A stretch of 64,000 nt of DNA from Bacillota bacterium. GTDB lineage: Bacteria; Bacillota; Clostridia; Christensenellales; Aristaeellaceae. Every line of letters begins with the position of its first letter. Position 1 is the first letter of the stretch. Positions 43,229 through 51,247 of this stretch are shown here, piece after piece. Made by a program: the position numbers and the translations under genes. The notes beneath the pieces were generated by a model, which had not been told where the DNA came from, made no database searches, and was given only the letters and a program-made list of their open reading frames with translations. The stretch covers positions 1 through 64,000 of the forward strand of contig JAEZRP010000040.1 in the NCBI GenBank assembly GCA_023444095.1, read 5' to 3'.

Positions 43229-44542
43229 TTATTTCACGTCGTCCTCGTCGAAGATGTCTCCGCACTCGGGGCAGAACTTCGGAGGATGCGCCGGGTCCTT
43301 GGGCTCCCATCCGCACTTGTCGCAGCGATAGAGCTTCGCGCCCGCGGGCTTCTTCGCGCCGCACTCGGCGCAGAACTTGCCCTTGTTGGTCGCGCCGCAG
43401 GCGGTGCACGTCCACCCGGTCTCCGGGTCGGGCTTTTTCTGCCCGCACTCCATGCAGAACCTCCCGGTGTTCACATGTCCGCACGCGCACTTCCACGAAT
43501 CGGCAGGCGCGGCGGGGGCGGGCTGCTGCTGCGCACCCAGATGGAAGAGCTGCTGCGCGCTCGCGCCGCCGGTATTCTGCGCCATGTTCATGCCCATGAA
43601 GCCCGCGAATGCGCCGCCCTGATTGTTGGCCGCGTCCTGCATGGCCTGCGCCTGCGCGCCGACGAGGTGGGCCGCCGCCATGTTGGGGTTCCGGAAGGCG
43701 GCGTTCCTCTGAAGCTCCTTGATCATCTTCTCGTCCTCCGGGGAGGCGGTGACGGAACTCACGCCCACGGAGATGACCACGATGCCGCGCAGATCCGACC
43801 ACTTGTCAGACAGCGCCTCGTTGAGCGCCGCTGCGAGCTCGGTCGTATGTCCCGGCAGCGCGCTGTACCGGACGCCCATCTCGGAGATTTTGGCGAACGC
43901 GGGCTGGAGCGCGGTCAGAAGCTCGGTCTTGAGCTGGCCGTCGATCCGCTCGCGGGTGAACGCGCCCTCGACGTTTCCGCACACGTTCGAAAAGAACAGC
44001 ACCGGGTTCGTGATCCGGTAGGAGTATTCGCCGAAGCAGCGGATGGAGATGTCCACGTCCAGACCGACGTTCTGGTCGACCACCCGGAAGGGCACGGGGT
44101 TGGGCGTGCCGTACTTGTTTCCGACGATTTCCTTGGTGTTGATGTAATAGACCCTCTGGTCCTTGGGCGCCTGCCCGCCGAAGGCGAGCCGCTCGACGAC
44201 CTTGCCGAACACCGCCTTCACGGCTTCCATGTCGAGGTCGCCGTAAAAAATGCTCGGTTCCGACGAGGTATCATAAACGAATTCGCCCGGCTCGGCGGAT
44301 ACCTCGACGACCTTGCCTTGATCGACGATGATCATGCACTGGCCCTCGCTGACCGCCACGATGGAGCCGTTCGAGATGACGTTATCCGCCACGTATTTGC
44401 TGCCGCCGAAGCGCTTGTTCATGCGTTTGACCGCCTTGATGGCCAGAACGTCCGCCTCCAGCGCGTCCGCGCAGAAATAGTCCCGCCACTGATCCGAAAG
44501 CACGCCCGACAGCGCGCCGATTCCCGCCCTCAAAAGACCCAT
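43229..44542 (-). CDS. ydjI: SPFH-domain protein with C-terminal zinc ribbons (YdjI-like)
   Basis: This is a 437-residue cytosolic protein. The N-terminal SPFH/band-7-like (virion core) domain runs from about 30 to 270 (SNGSIVAVSEGQCMIIVDQG, GLDVDISIRCFGEYSYRITN). A helical and Ala/Gln-rich linker follows. The last 95 residues carry several CxxC zinc-ribbon pairs (CACGHVNTGRFCMECGQ, CTACGATNKGKFCAECG, CDKCGWEPKDP..CPECG). This is the architecture of B. subtilis YdjI, which recruits PspA to stressed membrane. It is the last of three ydjGHI-like genes. No pspA homologue is nearby. Confidence 0.88.
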   Translation of the reverse strand: MGLLRAGIGALSGVLSDQWRDYFCADALEADVLAIKAVKRMNKRFGGSKYVADNVISNGSIVAVSEGQCMIIVDQGKVVEVSAEPGEFVYDTSSEPSIFYGDLDMEAVKAVFGKVVERLAFGGQAPKDQRVYYINTKEIVGNKYGTPNPVPFRVVDQNVGLDVDISIRCFGEYSYRITNPVLFFSNVCGNVEGAFTRERIDGQLKTELLTALQPAFAKISEMGVRYSALPGHTTELAAALNEALSDKWSDLRGIVVISVGVSSVTASPEDEKMIKELQRNAAFRNPNMAAAHLVGAQAQAMQDAANNQGGAFAGFMGMNMAQNTGGASAQQLFHLGAQQQPAPAAPADSWKCACGHVNTGRFCMECGQKKPDPETGWTCTACGATNKGKFCAECGAKKPAGAKLYRCDKCGWEPKDPAHPPKFCPECGDIFDEDDVK

Positions 44543-44557
44543 ATTCTCATCTCCCTA

Positions 44558-45352
44558 TCAGAATTTGCCGCCCCTGCCGCCGTGCGACGTGCCGGAGGAG
44601 CCTTTGAACGTCGAACTTCCGCCGCTCGACTGGTTTTTCGGGATCTTGACGCGCGTCTGCGTGTGGTAAAGGAAATAGTCGCCCATACGCGTGATGGCCA
44701 TGGAGCCCTCGCGCACGTACCGGTTGGCGCTGTGCTGGGGCCGCGCGGTATTCATGCCCCGCGCGAGGATAAAAAGCCCGGCGGCCGCCACCAGAACCGA
44801 CGCGCCCAGCATCCAGGGAAGCACACCGAGCGCCCGCTCGCTCCAGGTCTTGAGCTGCACATGGCGATCCACATCGTAGGGCTCACCCGCCGCGTCCTGC
44901 TTGATAAAGATCTCCGCGTCGCGCAGGAACCGCGCGAAGCCCTCGGCGTACTTGCCGTCCGAGACGTAGCGGATGACGTCCTCATCGATCTTCTCGAGCC
45001 CGTAGTCGGTGAAGGTCCCAATCGCCGCGCCGGTCGTGAGGATGTACCAGTCTCGGTACTGCATCGACAGGAGCAGCATCACGCCGCTCTTGTCCGGGCC
45101 CTGGCCGTAACCCTCGTAATCATAGTAATCCGCCGCGTAGTTTTGCGCCGACTTTCCGTCCATGCCGTGGACGGTCACAATCACGACGTCCATTTCGTAT
45201 TCCGCAGAAATTCGCTCGGCCTCTTCGGTCAGGTCCGAAAGCTCGGCCTCCGTCAGAAGCCCCGCGCCGTCGACGACGAGCGGCAATTCCGCCGCGCGCA
45301 CCGCGGGCGCGAGCAGGAGAAGGACAAACAGAATGATCAGTATCTTCTTCAC
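44558..45352 (-). CDS. ydjH: TPM-domain membrane protein (YdjH/YgcG-like)
   Basis: This is a 264-residue protein with a GTG start at 45352 and GGGGGTGAT upstream. The signal peptide is MKKILIILFVLLLLAPAVRA. The TPM domain (about 22-160) contains VVDGAGLLTEAELSDLTEEA, EMDVVIVTVHGMDGKS and KSGVMLLLSMQYRDWYILTT. A membrane helix is at about 183-203, followed by a Gly/Ser-rich basic tail ending SGTSHGGRGGKF. This layout matches YgcG/YdjH proteins. It is encoded between the zinc-ribbon and SPFH partners, 2 bases after the former. Confidence 0.88.
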   Translation of the reverse strand: MKKILIILFVLLLLAPAVRAAELPLVVDGAGLLTEAELSDLTEEAERISAEYEMDVVIVTVHGMDGKSAQNYAADYYDYEGYGQGPDKSGVMLLLSMQYRDWYILTTGAAIGTFTDYGLEKIDEDVIRYVSDGKYAEGFARFLRDAEIFIKQDAAGEPYDVDRHVQLKTWSERALGVLPWMLGASVLVAAAGLFILARGMNTARPQHSANRYVREGSMAITRMGDYFLYHTQTRVKIPKNQSSGGSSTFKGSSGTSHGGRGGKF

Positions 45353-45353
45353 G

Positions 45354-46454
45354 TCAAATCACCCCCGTCGCGAACAGGGCAACCGCCCCGCCGAACAGCA
45401 CCGCGAACGCGCCCGCGAACAACCCCAGTCCCCAGAAGAGCGCGCGCTTTTTATCGATGGGAAGCTTTCCGACGATCTTGCCCGTGCGTCCGTTCATGGC
45501 GAAGGTGTACGTCTTATCCTGCCAGCGCGTGTTGAGCATCCAGACGGGGATGAGCACGTTTCTGACGTTCCCCTTTTCGAGCCGGATGCTCGCGGACTGG
45601 GTCAGGACGGAGGTATAGCCGTTGACCGTGGCGGCAAACGCCTCGCGCACCGATTCCCGGACGCGCTCGTCCGCCCGGGGCTTGGCCGTTTCCGCGTCCA
45701 CGTCGTAGCGCTCCGCCTGATAGCCGGGCAAATACGCGGTCGAAAAACGCTCCTCGCTCTCGTGGTCGAAGGGCTCGATCGCCTCCATGAGATTGTCCTG
45801 AAACTTGGTCGAGCCGTCGACCGGCACGTTCGTAAACCCGATCTTCCCCCCGCGCAGCACGAGGAAGTGATCGGTGTCCGTCACGCGGTAGTCGCCCCGC
45901 GTATGCACTGTCTTGCGCTCGGCGCGGAAGGTCATGTCCGCCTCCGCGTCGCACGCGAACAGCCAGAAAGGCACGTACACGCCCGCGATCTTCTCGATGC
46001 GGTTCTCCTGAGCGAACAGCGGCGGCAGAAGGCGCTTGCCGGAAATCATCTTCCTGTAAGCGTCCTGCGCGTCCTTTCTGGTCATCTTGAACGGCAGAAC
46101 CGCGTCGGGGCGGTAGTCGCCGGCCATCTGTCCGGGCATGATCGATGGGTTCCCGCAGTAGACGCACTCTGTCGCCGCGGTCGTCTCGTCCACCACAATT
46201 TCTGCGCCGCACGACGGGCAGGAATAAGCGTGCAGCTTCTTCCTTTCCTCGTCCTGCCATTGTCCCGCGCCTGCCTTCTTCCAGTCCATCTCGTCCGCCT
46301 GGGATGACTGGCCCATCGCCTCGTCCACCTGCCGCATGAGCTCCTGTTCATACTCGTTGCCGCAGGAATCACACTTGAGCTTGCCGATCTGCCCGTCGAA
46401 TCTGAGCGGCGCGGAGCAGCAGGGGCATTTTGCGCCCATTACATCCTTCGCCAT
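45354..46454 (-). CDS. ydjG: Zinc-ribbon membrane protein (YdjG-like)
   Basis: This is a 366-residue protein. ATG 46454 (MAKDVMGAKCPCCSAPLRFD) follows GAGGGGG; the longer upstream frame lacks a site. The first zinc ribbon is about residues 9-35 (CPCC..KCDSCG). A second is at about 75-100 (YSCPSCGAEIVVDETTAATE, CVYCG). A beta-rich domain with DGSTKFQDNLMEAIEPFDHE and TRWQDKTYTFAMNGRTGKIV follows, then two C-terminal hydrophobic helices. This matches YdjG, which together with YdjH and YdjI forms the PspA-recruiting complex in Bacillus. It is the first gene of the operon. Confidence 0.85.
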   Translation of the reverse strand: MAKDVMGAKCPCCSAPLRFDGQIGKLKCDSCGNEYEQELMRQVDEAMGQSSQADEMDWKKAGAGQWQDEERKKLHAYSCPSCGAEIVVDETTAATECVYCGNPSIMPGQMAGDYRPDAVLPFKMTRKDAQDAYRKMISGKRLLPPLFAQENRIEKIAGVYVPFWLFACDAEADMTFRAERKTVHTRGDYRVTDTDHFLVLRGGKIGFTNVPVDGSTKFQDNLMEAIEPFDHESEERFSTAYLPGYQAERYDVDAETAKPRADERVRESVREAFAATVNGYTSVLTQSASIRLEKGNVRNVLIPVWMLNTRWQDKTYTFAMNGRTGKIVGKLPIDKKRALFWGLGLFAGAFAVLFGGAVALFATGVI

Positions 46455-46534
46455 CCGTACACCCCCTCGTAGGAACAGTATAATGGAAGAAGCCGGAAAA
46501 TACAAGCGGGTTCGAACAATGCGCGCGTTCGCGG

Positions 46535-46563
46535 TTGATTCCTCGCGCGCGCCGCGCTATAAT
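46535..46563 (+). promoter_or_regulatory. Promoter of the fabH-nudix unit
   Basis: TTGATT (46535-46540) and TATAAT (46558-46563) are 17 bases apart, 28 bases before the fabH-like start. Confidence 0.65.
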
Positions 46564-46591
46564 AAACGTATTACCCGTGAAAGGAAACAAC

Positions 46592-47566
46592 ATGACGATT
46601 CAATCAAATTACACCGTGACGGCGATGGGCGCGCACGTCCCCGCACGTAAGCTCTCGAATTTCGATCTCGAGAAAATGGTCGAGACAAACGACGAATGGA
46701 TCGTGAAACGCACGGGCATCCGGGAGCGGTTTTTGGCAGCCGAAAACGAATTCGCGAGCGATTTGGGAGTCAGGGCCGTCGAGAACCTGGTTTCGGAGGG
46801 CGGTTCGCTCGAGGGCGTCGACCTCGTGATCGCCACCTGCATCGCGCCCGACCACCTGACCCCCTCCGTCGCGGCGCTCGTCGCCGGAAAGTTTGGGCTC
46901 CGGACGGCAGGTACGTGGGACCTCCACGCGGCGTGCTCGGGTTTTGCCTACGCGCTGACCACGGCAGCGTCCCTTCTCGCGACGGGGCAAGCGAAAAAGA
47001 TCCTGCTCGTCTCGGCGGAGACGCTCAGCAAGATCGTCGATTATCAGGACCGCAGCACATGCATCCTCTTTGGCGACGCGGCGGTCGCGATGACCGTCGA
47101 GCGCGGCGAGCGGGAAAAGCCGCTCTTCACCATCAGCGGCACCGACGGCGACATGTCAGACAAGGTGTATGCGAACCTCCTCTCCCCCGCCGTCAACGGC
47201 GTTCCTGCCGAGCGGTCGCGCGTCATCGTCCAGAACGGACAGGCGCTCTACACCTACGTCATGAAGACCATCTCCGAGCACGCCGCGCGGCTGTTGGGCG
47301 AGGCGAGAATGACGCCGGAGGACGTCGACTGGTTCGTGCCGCACAGCGCGAACCTCCGCATGATCGACGCGCTGCGGGAGCGGATCGGCTTCCCGCGCGA
47401 GAAGGTACTGACGAGCGTCGAATCGTACGGAAACACATCTTCCGCGTCCATCCCCCTTGCCCTCTGGATCGCACAGAAGGAAGGAAAGCTGAGGCGCGGC
47501 GACAGGATCCTCATCTACGGCTTCGGCGGCGGGCTGACCCACGCGGGGGCGATTCTGGAGTGGTGA
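46592..47566 (+). CDS. fabH: 3-oxoacyl-ACP synthase III (FabH-like)
   Basis: This is a 324-residue protein; ATG 46592 has AAAGGA upstream. The catalytic triad is visible: Cys115 in LHAACSGFAYAL, His in DWFVPHSANLRMID and Asn in SYGNTSSASIPLAL. NDEWIVKRTGIRERFLA and the C-terminal FGGGLTHAGAILEW complete the FabH pattern. It condenses a primer acyl-CoA with malonyl-ACP. It is not in a fab cluster, so it could be the housekeeping enzyme or a specialised paralogue. The stop overlaps the start of a Nudix gene (TGATG). Confidence 0.92.
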   Translation: MTIQSNYTVTAMGAHVPARKLSNFDLEKMVETNDEWIVKRTGIRERFLAAENEFASDLGVRAVENLVSEGGSLEGVDLVIATCIAPDHLTPSVAALVAGKFGLRTAGTWDLHAACSGFAYALTTAASLLATGQAKKILLVSAETLSKIVDYQDRSTCILFGDAAVAMTVERGEREKPLFTISGTDGDMSDKVYANLLSPAVNGVPAERSRVIVQNGQALYTYVMKTISEHAARLLGEARMTPEDVDWFVPHSANLRMIDALRERIGFPREKVLTSVESYGNTSSASIPLALWIAQKEGKLRRGDRILIYGFGGGLTHAGAILEW

Positions 47567-48087
47567 TGGAAGCCTGGGACGTCTACGACCGGAATGGAGA
47601 CCTCACCGGAAGGGTTAAGATGCGCGGCGACGCATTTCCCGAGGGGGAATACCACCTTGGGGCGTCCCTGTGGATCGTGAACCACGACGGCGCGCTTCTC
47701 ATCCAGAAGCGCGCACCGCAGAAGCGGTTCGGACCGGGCAAATGGTCGATTACCGGCGGCGCGGTGCGGGCCGGGGAGACGAGCGTCGAGGGCTGTCTGC
47801 GCGAGGTGGAAGAGGAACTCGGGTTGAAGGTGCACGCGGAGGAGATCGAGCTTCTCGCCCGCAGCTTCGGAAAGCACATCATATTCGACGACTACGTCGC
47901 CGTGCGCGATTTTCCGCTTTCGGCCCTGACGCTTCAGACGGAAGAGGTCAGCGCAGCGAAGTGGGCGCGGATTCCCGAGATCCGCTCGCTCCATGGAGCG
48001 GGCGAGTTCCTGTTCGACGACATGTCGGAAATGGACAAGCTGATCGCGTATATGGAGAGGCGGCTCGGGAAGGGTACGTGGGCATGA
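47566..48087 (+). CDS. Nudix hydrolase
   Basis: This is a 173-residue protein whose ATG overlaps the fabH stop. The Nudix box is intact from the Gly of GAVRAGETSVEGCLREVEEE through LGL (G-x5-E-x7-REV-x-EE-x-G-L). The N-terminal MEAWDVYDRNGDLTGRVKMR, then LGASLWIVNHDGALLIQKR, resembles the YfcD/isopentenyl-diphosphate-isomerase-like Nudix group. It probably hydrolyses a nucleoside diphosphate derivative. A link to the fabH product is not evident beyond translational coupling. Confidence 0.9.
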   Translation: MEAWDVYDRNGDLTGRVKMRGDAFPEGEYHLGASLWIVNHDGALLIQKRAPQKRFGPGKWSITGGAVRAGETSVEGCLREVEEELGLKVHAEEIELLARSFGKHIIFDDYVAVRDFPLSALTLQTEEVSAAKWARIPEIRSLHGAGEFLFDDMSEMDKLIAYMERRLGKGTWA

Positions 48088-48118
48088 CGGCGCGCGAGCT
48101 GCGGATGGCTGAGCCCCG

Positions 48119-48511
48119 TCAGGCCTGCAAATCTGTCTTGATCTGCGTGGTGGAAATTTCGGGCGTCCGGGGAAGGTATACGACCTCGACGCCCTCCTCT
48201 TTCAGGAAATCAAACTTTCCGGCCCAGTCGTCGCCCATCACAAACACGTCAATGTGAAACTCGCGCGCGTCCGCGCGCTTCTGCGCCCAGTTTTCCTCCG
48301 GGATCACCAGGTCGACGTACCGGATGGCCTCGAGCATCCGCTTTCTCTGCTCGTAGGAAAAATACGTCCTCTTGTTCTTCTCATTTTGATTGAACTCGTC
48401 CGTCGAAAGCCCGACGACGAGATAATCCCCCAGTTCCTTCGCCCGGCGCAAAAGGTTGATGTGGCCGTAGTGGAGAAGGTCGAAGGTTCCATATGTGATG
48501 ACGCGGCGCAT
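48119..48511 (-). CDS. tagD: Glycerol-3-phosphate cytidylyltransferase
   Basis: This is a 130-residue protein with ATG 48511 behind GGGAGGTG. It carries the nucleotidyltransferase motifs GTFDLLHYGHINLLRRA (HxGH) and PRTPEISTTQIKTDL (the RTxxISTT signature). QRKRMLEAIRYVDLVIPEEN and FVMGDDWAGKFDFL are typical of TagD. It makes CDP-glycerol for teichoic acid or a related surface polymer. Length matches the family. Other teichoic-acid genes are not in the window. Confidence 0.93.
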   Translation of the reverse strand: MRRVITYGTFDLLHYGHINLLRRAKELGDYLVVGLSTDEFNQNEKNKRTYFSYEQRKRMLEAIRYVDLVIPEENWAQKRADAREFHIDVFVMGDDWAGKFDFLKEEGVEVVYLPRTPEISTTQIKTDLQA

Positions 48512-48567
48512 GTACACACCTCCCGTATACATCCATTATAGCAACAAATGATCTGGCTGTAAACGAA

Positions 48568-48591
48568 AAGGCGGAGCTCCGTCGCCCCGCC
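48568..48591 (-). terminator. Terminator after the Cys-rich small gene
   Basis: On the minus strand GGCGG and CCGCC close a GC-rich hairpin followed by TTTTCG, just after the stop codon of the gene at 48604. Confidence 0.5.
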
Positions 48592-48603
48592 CTTCGCATT
48601 CCC

Positions 48604-48822
48604 TTATCCTTTGATGTATTTGGCGCTGAACGCCGCCGAAATTTCCGCGAGCTCCTTTTCGCCCTCGATGTACGGGCGGTACATCTCGAACGCGTCGCCC
48701 GCGCCGAACACCCCGCAGCCGGAGCAGTTTTCACAGCCGCCGCCCGAGCAGGAGGTCAGGGCGTCGATCACCAACGCCTCGCGCTCCTCTCGCGTGGTGT
48801 CCCTGATGAGATAGCTTTTCAT
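48604..48822 (-). CDS. Small cysteine-cluster protein of unknown function
   Basis: This is a 72-residue acidic protein with ATG 48822. It contains RDTTREEREALVIDAL, then a compact Cys block TSCSGGGCENCSGCGVFGAG (four Cys within 13 residues), then AFEMYRPYIEGEKELAEISA. Small proteins with this pattern are conserved in Clostridia without known function. The cluster could bind a metal or an iron-sulfur centre. The gene is alone between tagD and the sulfatase cluster. Confidence 0.7.
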   Translation of the reverse strand: MKSYLIRDTTREEREALVIDALTSCSGGGCENCSGCGVFGAGDAFEMYRPYIEGEKELAEISAAFSAKYIKG

Positions 48823-48903
48823 GGGGCAGCCTCCCGGTATTTGATAAGGCTAATATAACGCGGGCGGCGCGCGCTCAAACCCGGGAGGCAGATTTTTATT
48901 TTC

Positions 48904-50094
48904 TCACAGTCCGAATAATCCCCGCGCGTTCTCGGAAAAGACGCGGCGCGCGAGCGCCTCCGCGTAGCCGACCGGGAACGCTCCGTCGTCCACCATCTCC
49001 GAAAGCGCAATCGAGAGGACGTGCTCCATGGCCCGAAGCGCGCCGAGCGAATCCTCGCTCATCCACGCGTCGCAGCCCCAGGTGAGCTTTGTCGCGCCGC
49101 CCACCTCGAGCGCGGAGACGAGATAGTCCACGGCCTTTCGCGTGGAAAGGTACGGAATCCACACCGTATCCGACCACACGTTTTGGAAGTTGTGAAGGAG
49201 GGCGAGCGTATCGTCGAGCCACGGGAAGCCGCCGTGGAGGAGATGAAATTTCGTGCCCGGGAACTCCGCGATCAGAGGAACGAGCCGGATGGGGTTCGTG
49301 CCGACGAGCTGGCCCATGCCCGTGTGAATCTGAACCGGGATGCCGAGATCGCCCGCTGTCCGGCAGATTTCGCGCATGACGAGGTTCCCGAACGCCGTCA
49401 CCTCGCGCTCCGTCGCCGCGGGGTTGTCGAGCGCGCGCCCCGCCGCATTTTCATCTGAGAGGGTGAAGTCGAGGGGGCGCTCGTAGGCGATCGCAACCTT
49501 CACGGCCACGCAGCCCGCGTCCCTTTTTCGCGCGACGGCGCGGCGCATTTCGGAAAGATAGGCGGCAATGGAGTCGACGTTCGGGTTCTCGAACGTCGAG
49601 CGCGCGAGAAAGCCGTTCGGGTCGGGCTTGCCGGAAAGATAACCGGAAAAGTAGCTGTCGCAGCGAAAGCTCGGGAAGAAGAGCTCCGGATGGCCGAGAT
49701 CGCTGCCGGGCTCGGGCTGGCGCTCGTTCACGATCTTCTCGAAGCGGCACATGTCCGTCAATACGCCCAGATGATGCGCCGGGTTTTCGTAGGCCGCGCG
49801 CACGCGCCGGTCGAGCTCCGGGAAGTTCGCGGGCGTCGCCGGAATCCCGTACAGCTCCTCGAGCGCAAAAAACAGCCAGCGGAAGTAGGTGTTGCACAGG
49901 TTTTCGTCCACGTATTGCGCGACGGCCGCCCCGTCCGCGGGGTTCGGCGCGGGACTCGCCCACGCCGCGTAGGAGTTGTCGAGCAGCTTTTGAAGGCCGA
50001 CGCCCTCGCACATCCCGTCCGGCAGGTGGTGACAGTGCGTGTCGACGATGGGCATGCGCCGCATCTTGTTCAAGAGAAACTCGCGCGCGTTCAC
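48904..50094 (-). CDS. Amidohydrolase-2-type hydrolase
   Basis: This is a 396-residue protein with GTG 50094 behind GGGGGAGG, starting inside the gap left by the upstream maturase gene's stop. Metal-site motifs are MPIVDTHCHHLPDG (HxH), IPVQIHTGMGQLVG, KFHLLHGGFPWLDD and TKLTWGCDAWMSEDS (the last Asp). This fits the TIM-barrel amidohydrolase-2/uronate-isomerase-like group. It lies directly downstream of a sulfatase and its maturase, so a role in breaking down the desulfated product, for example a sugar acid or lactone, is a reasonable inference. Confidence 0.85.
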   Translation of the reverse strand: MNAREFLLNKMRRMPIVDTHCHHLPDGMCEGVGLQKLLDNSYAAWASPAPNPADGAAVAQYVDENLCNTYFRWLFFALEELYGIPATPANFPELDRRVRAAYENPAHHLGVLTDMCRFEKIVNERQPEPGSDLGHPELFFPSFRCDSYFSGYLSGKPDPNGFLARSTFENPNVDSIAAYLSEMRRAVARKRDAGCVAVKVAIAYERPLDFTLSDENAAGRALDNPAATEREVTAFGNLVMREICRTAGDLGIPVQIHTGMGQLVGTNPIRLVPLIAEFPGTKFHLLHGGFPWLDDTLALLHNFQNVWSDTVWIPYLSTRKAVDYLVSALEVGGATKLTWGCDAWMSEDSLGALRAMEHVLSIALSEMVDDGAFPVGYAEALARRVFSENARGLFGL

Positions 50095-50095
50095 G

Positions 50096-51229
50096 TTACC
50101 TCCCCCTTCCCATCCCTTCCCGCGCCAAGAGCGCCCGCGCGATGGCCGAGAGCCGAGGAAGCGCGTGCGCGAAAAACATTTTGTAGGACTCGCAGAAGTA
50201 CGTCCGCCGGAGCCCTTCCCCCGTTTCCCGGTGCCGGCGGCAGCCGCCCCGGCAAATGCTGAGGAATTCGCACGCATCGCACGCGGGGTCGAGGGGCTCC
50301 GACGCCTCGATGAAACCGATCTGCATCCTCCTCTGGTCGATCTCCGAAAATCCCACCTCGTTGAGGTTTCCGAGCCTCATAAAGTCAAGCACGTAGAAGT
50401 CACAGGGATATACCGCGCCGTCCGCCTCGACGACGTACTGCATGCCGCACACGCCGCGCAGGTTGCAGGATTCGGGCGGGTAACCCATGAGCATCTGGAC
50501 GTAATTGTCGAAATCGCGGATGGAAGGGGCGCTTCCGGCCTCCATATCCGCGTACCACAGGTCGAAAAGGTCGCACAGAAAGCGCCCGTATGCCTCCGGC
50601 GTCAGCGAATAGCCGTGCCTGCCGAAGGGCTCGCCTAGGGGGTCGAGGCACGGGATAAACTGCAGGTATCCGAAGCCGCGCTTCCGGAAGAACCGGTACG
50701 CCGCCCGGATGCGCCGCGCGAGGGACATGGTGACGACCGTCAGGATGTTGTAGTCGACCCCATGCCTGTCGAAAAGGTCAGCGGTCTCCATGACGGCGGA
50801 GAAGGTTCCCGCGCCCTTCGCGTCCATGCGGTTTTGGTCGTGCACGTCCATGATGCCGTCGACGGAGAGCCCGACCAGAAACCGGTTTTCGCGGAAGAAT
50901 TCTGCCCATTCTGCCGTGAGATGAACTCCGTTGGTCTGAATGGCGTTGTGGATTGTCAGCCGCTTTTTGTTGTGGAGATTCTGAAGCTCCACGGATTTGC
51001 GGAAAAAATCCAGCCCCGCGAGCGTCGGTTCCCCGCCCTGATAGGCGATCGTAATCTCGTATTCGGAGGCCGCAAGCGCCTTTTTCAAAACGTTTTCAAG
51101 GGTGTCCTCCGACATGATCCCATAGGAGGAGACCTCCCGGTTTTCCGCTACGTCGTGATAGAAGCAGTAGCGGCACCTGAGGTTGCAAAGCCCGGACGCG
51201 GGCTTGATGAGAAGGCTGAGAGGGGGCAT
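50096..51229 (-). CDS. Anaerobic sulfatase-maturating enzyme, radical SAM/SPASM
   Basis: This is a 377-residue radical SAM protein. The [4Fe-4S] motif is C15-x3-C19-x2-C22 in GLCNLRCRYCFYHDVAEN. The next landmarks are YQGGEPTLAGLDFF, then TNGVHLTAEWAEF and SVDGIMDVHDQNR with a catalytic-region Asp. The C-terminal SPASM/twitch Cys run is CNLRGVCGMQYVVEADGAVY, PCD, then PACDACEFLSICRGGCRRHR. This is anSME, which converts a Cys (or Ser) of sulfatases to formylglycine. Its substrate is the Cys-type sulfatase encoded 18 bases upstream. This enzyme works only anaerobically. Confidence 0.95.
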   Translation of the reverse strand: MPPLSLLIKPASGLCNLRCRYCFYHDVAENREVSSYGIMSEDTLENVLKKALAASEYEITIAYQGGEPTLAGLDFFRKSVELQNLHNKKRLTIHNAIQTNGVHLTAEWAEFFRENRFLVGLSVDGIMDVHDQNRMDAKGAGTFSAVMETADLFDRHGVDYNILTVVTMSLARRIRAAYRFFRKRGFGYLQFIPCLDPLGEPFGRHGYSLTPEAYGRFLCDLFDLWYADMEAGSAPSIRDFDNYVQMLMGYPPESCNLRGVCGMQYVVEADGAVYPCDFYVLDFMRLGNLNEVGFSEIDQRRMQIGFIEASEPLDPACDACEFLSICRGGCRRHRETGEGLRRTYFCESYKMFFAHALPRLSAIARALLAREGMGRGR

Positions 51230-51247
51230 CGATTCGCGGAACCTCCG

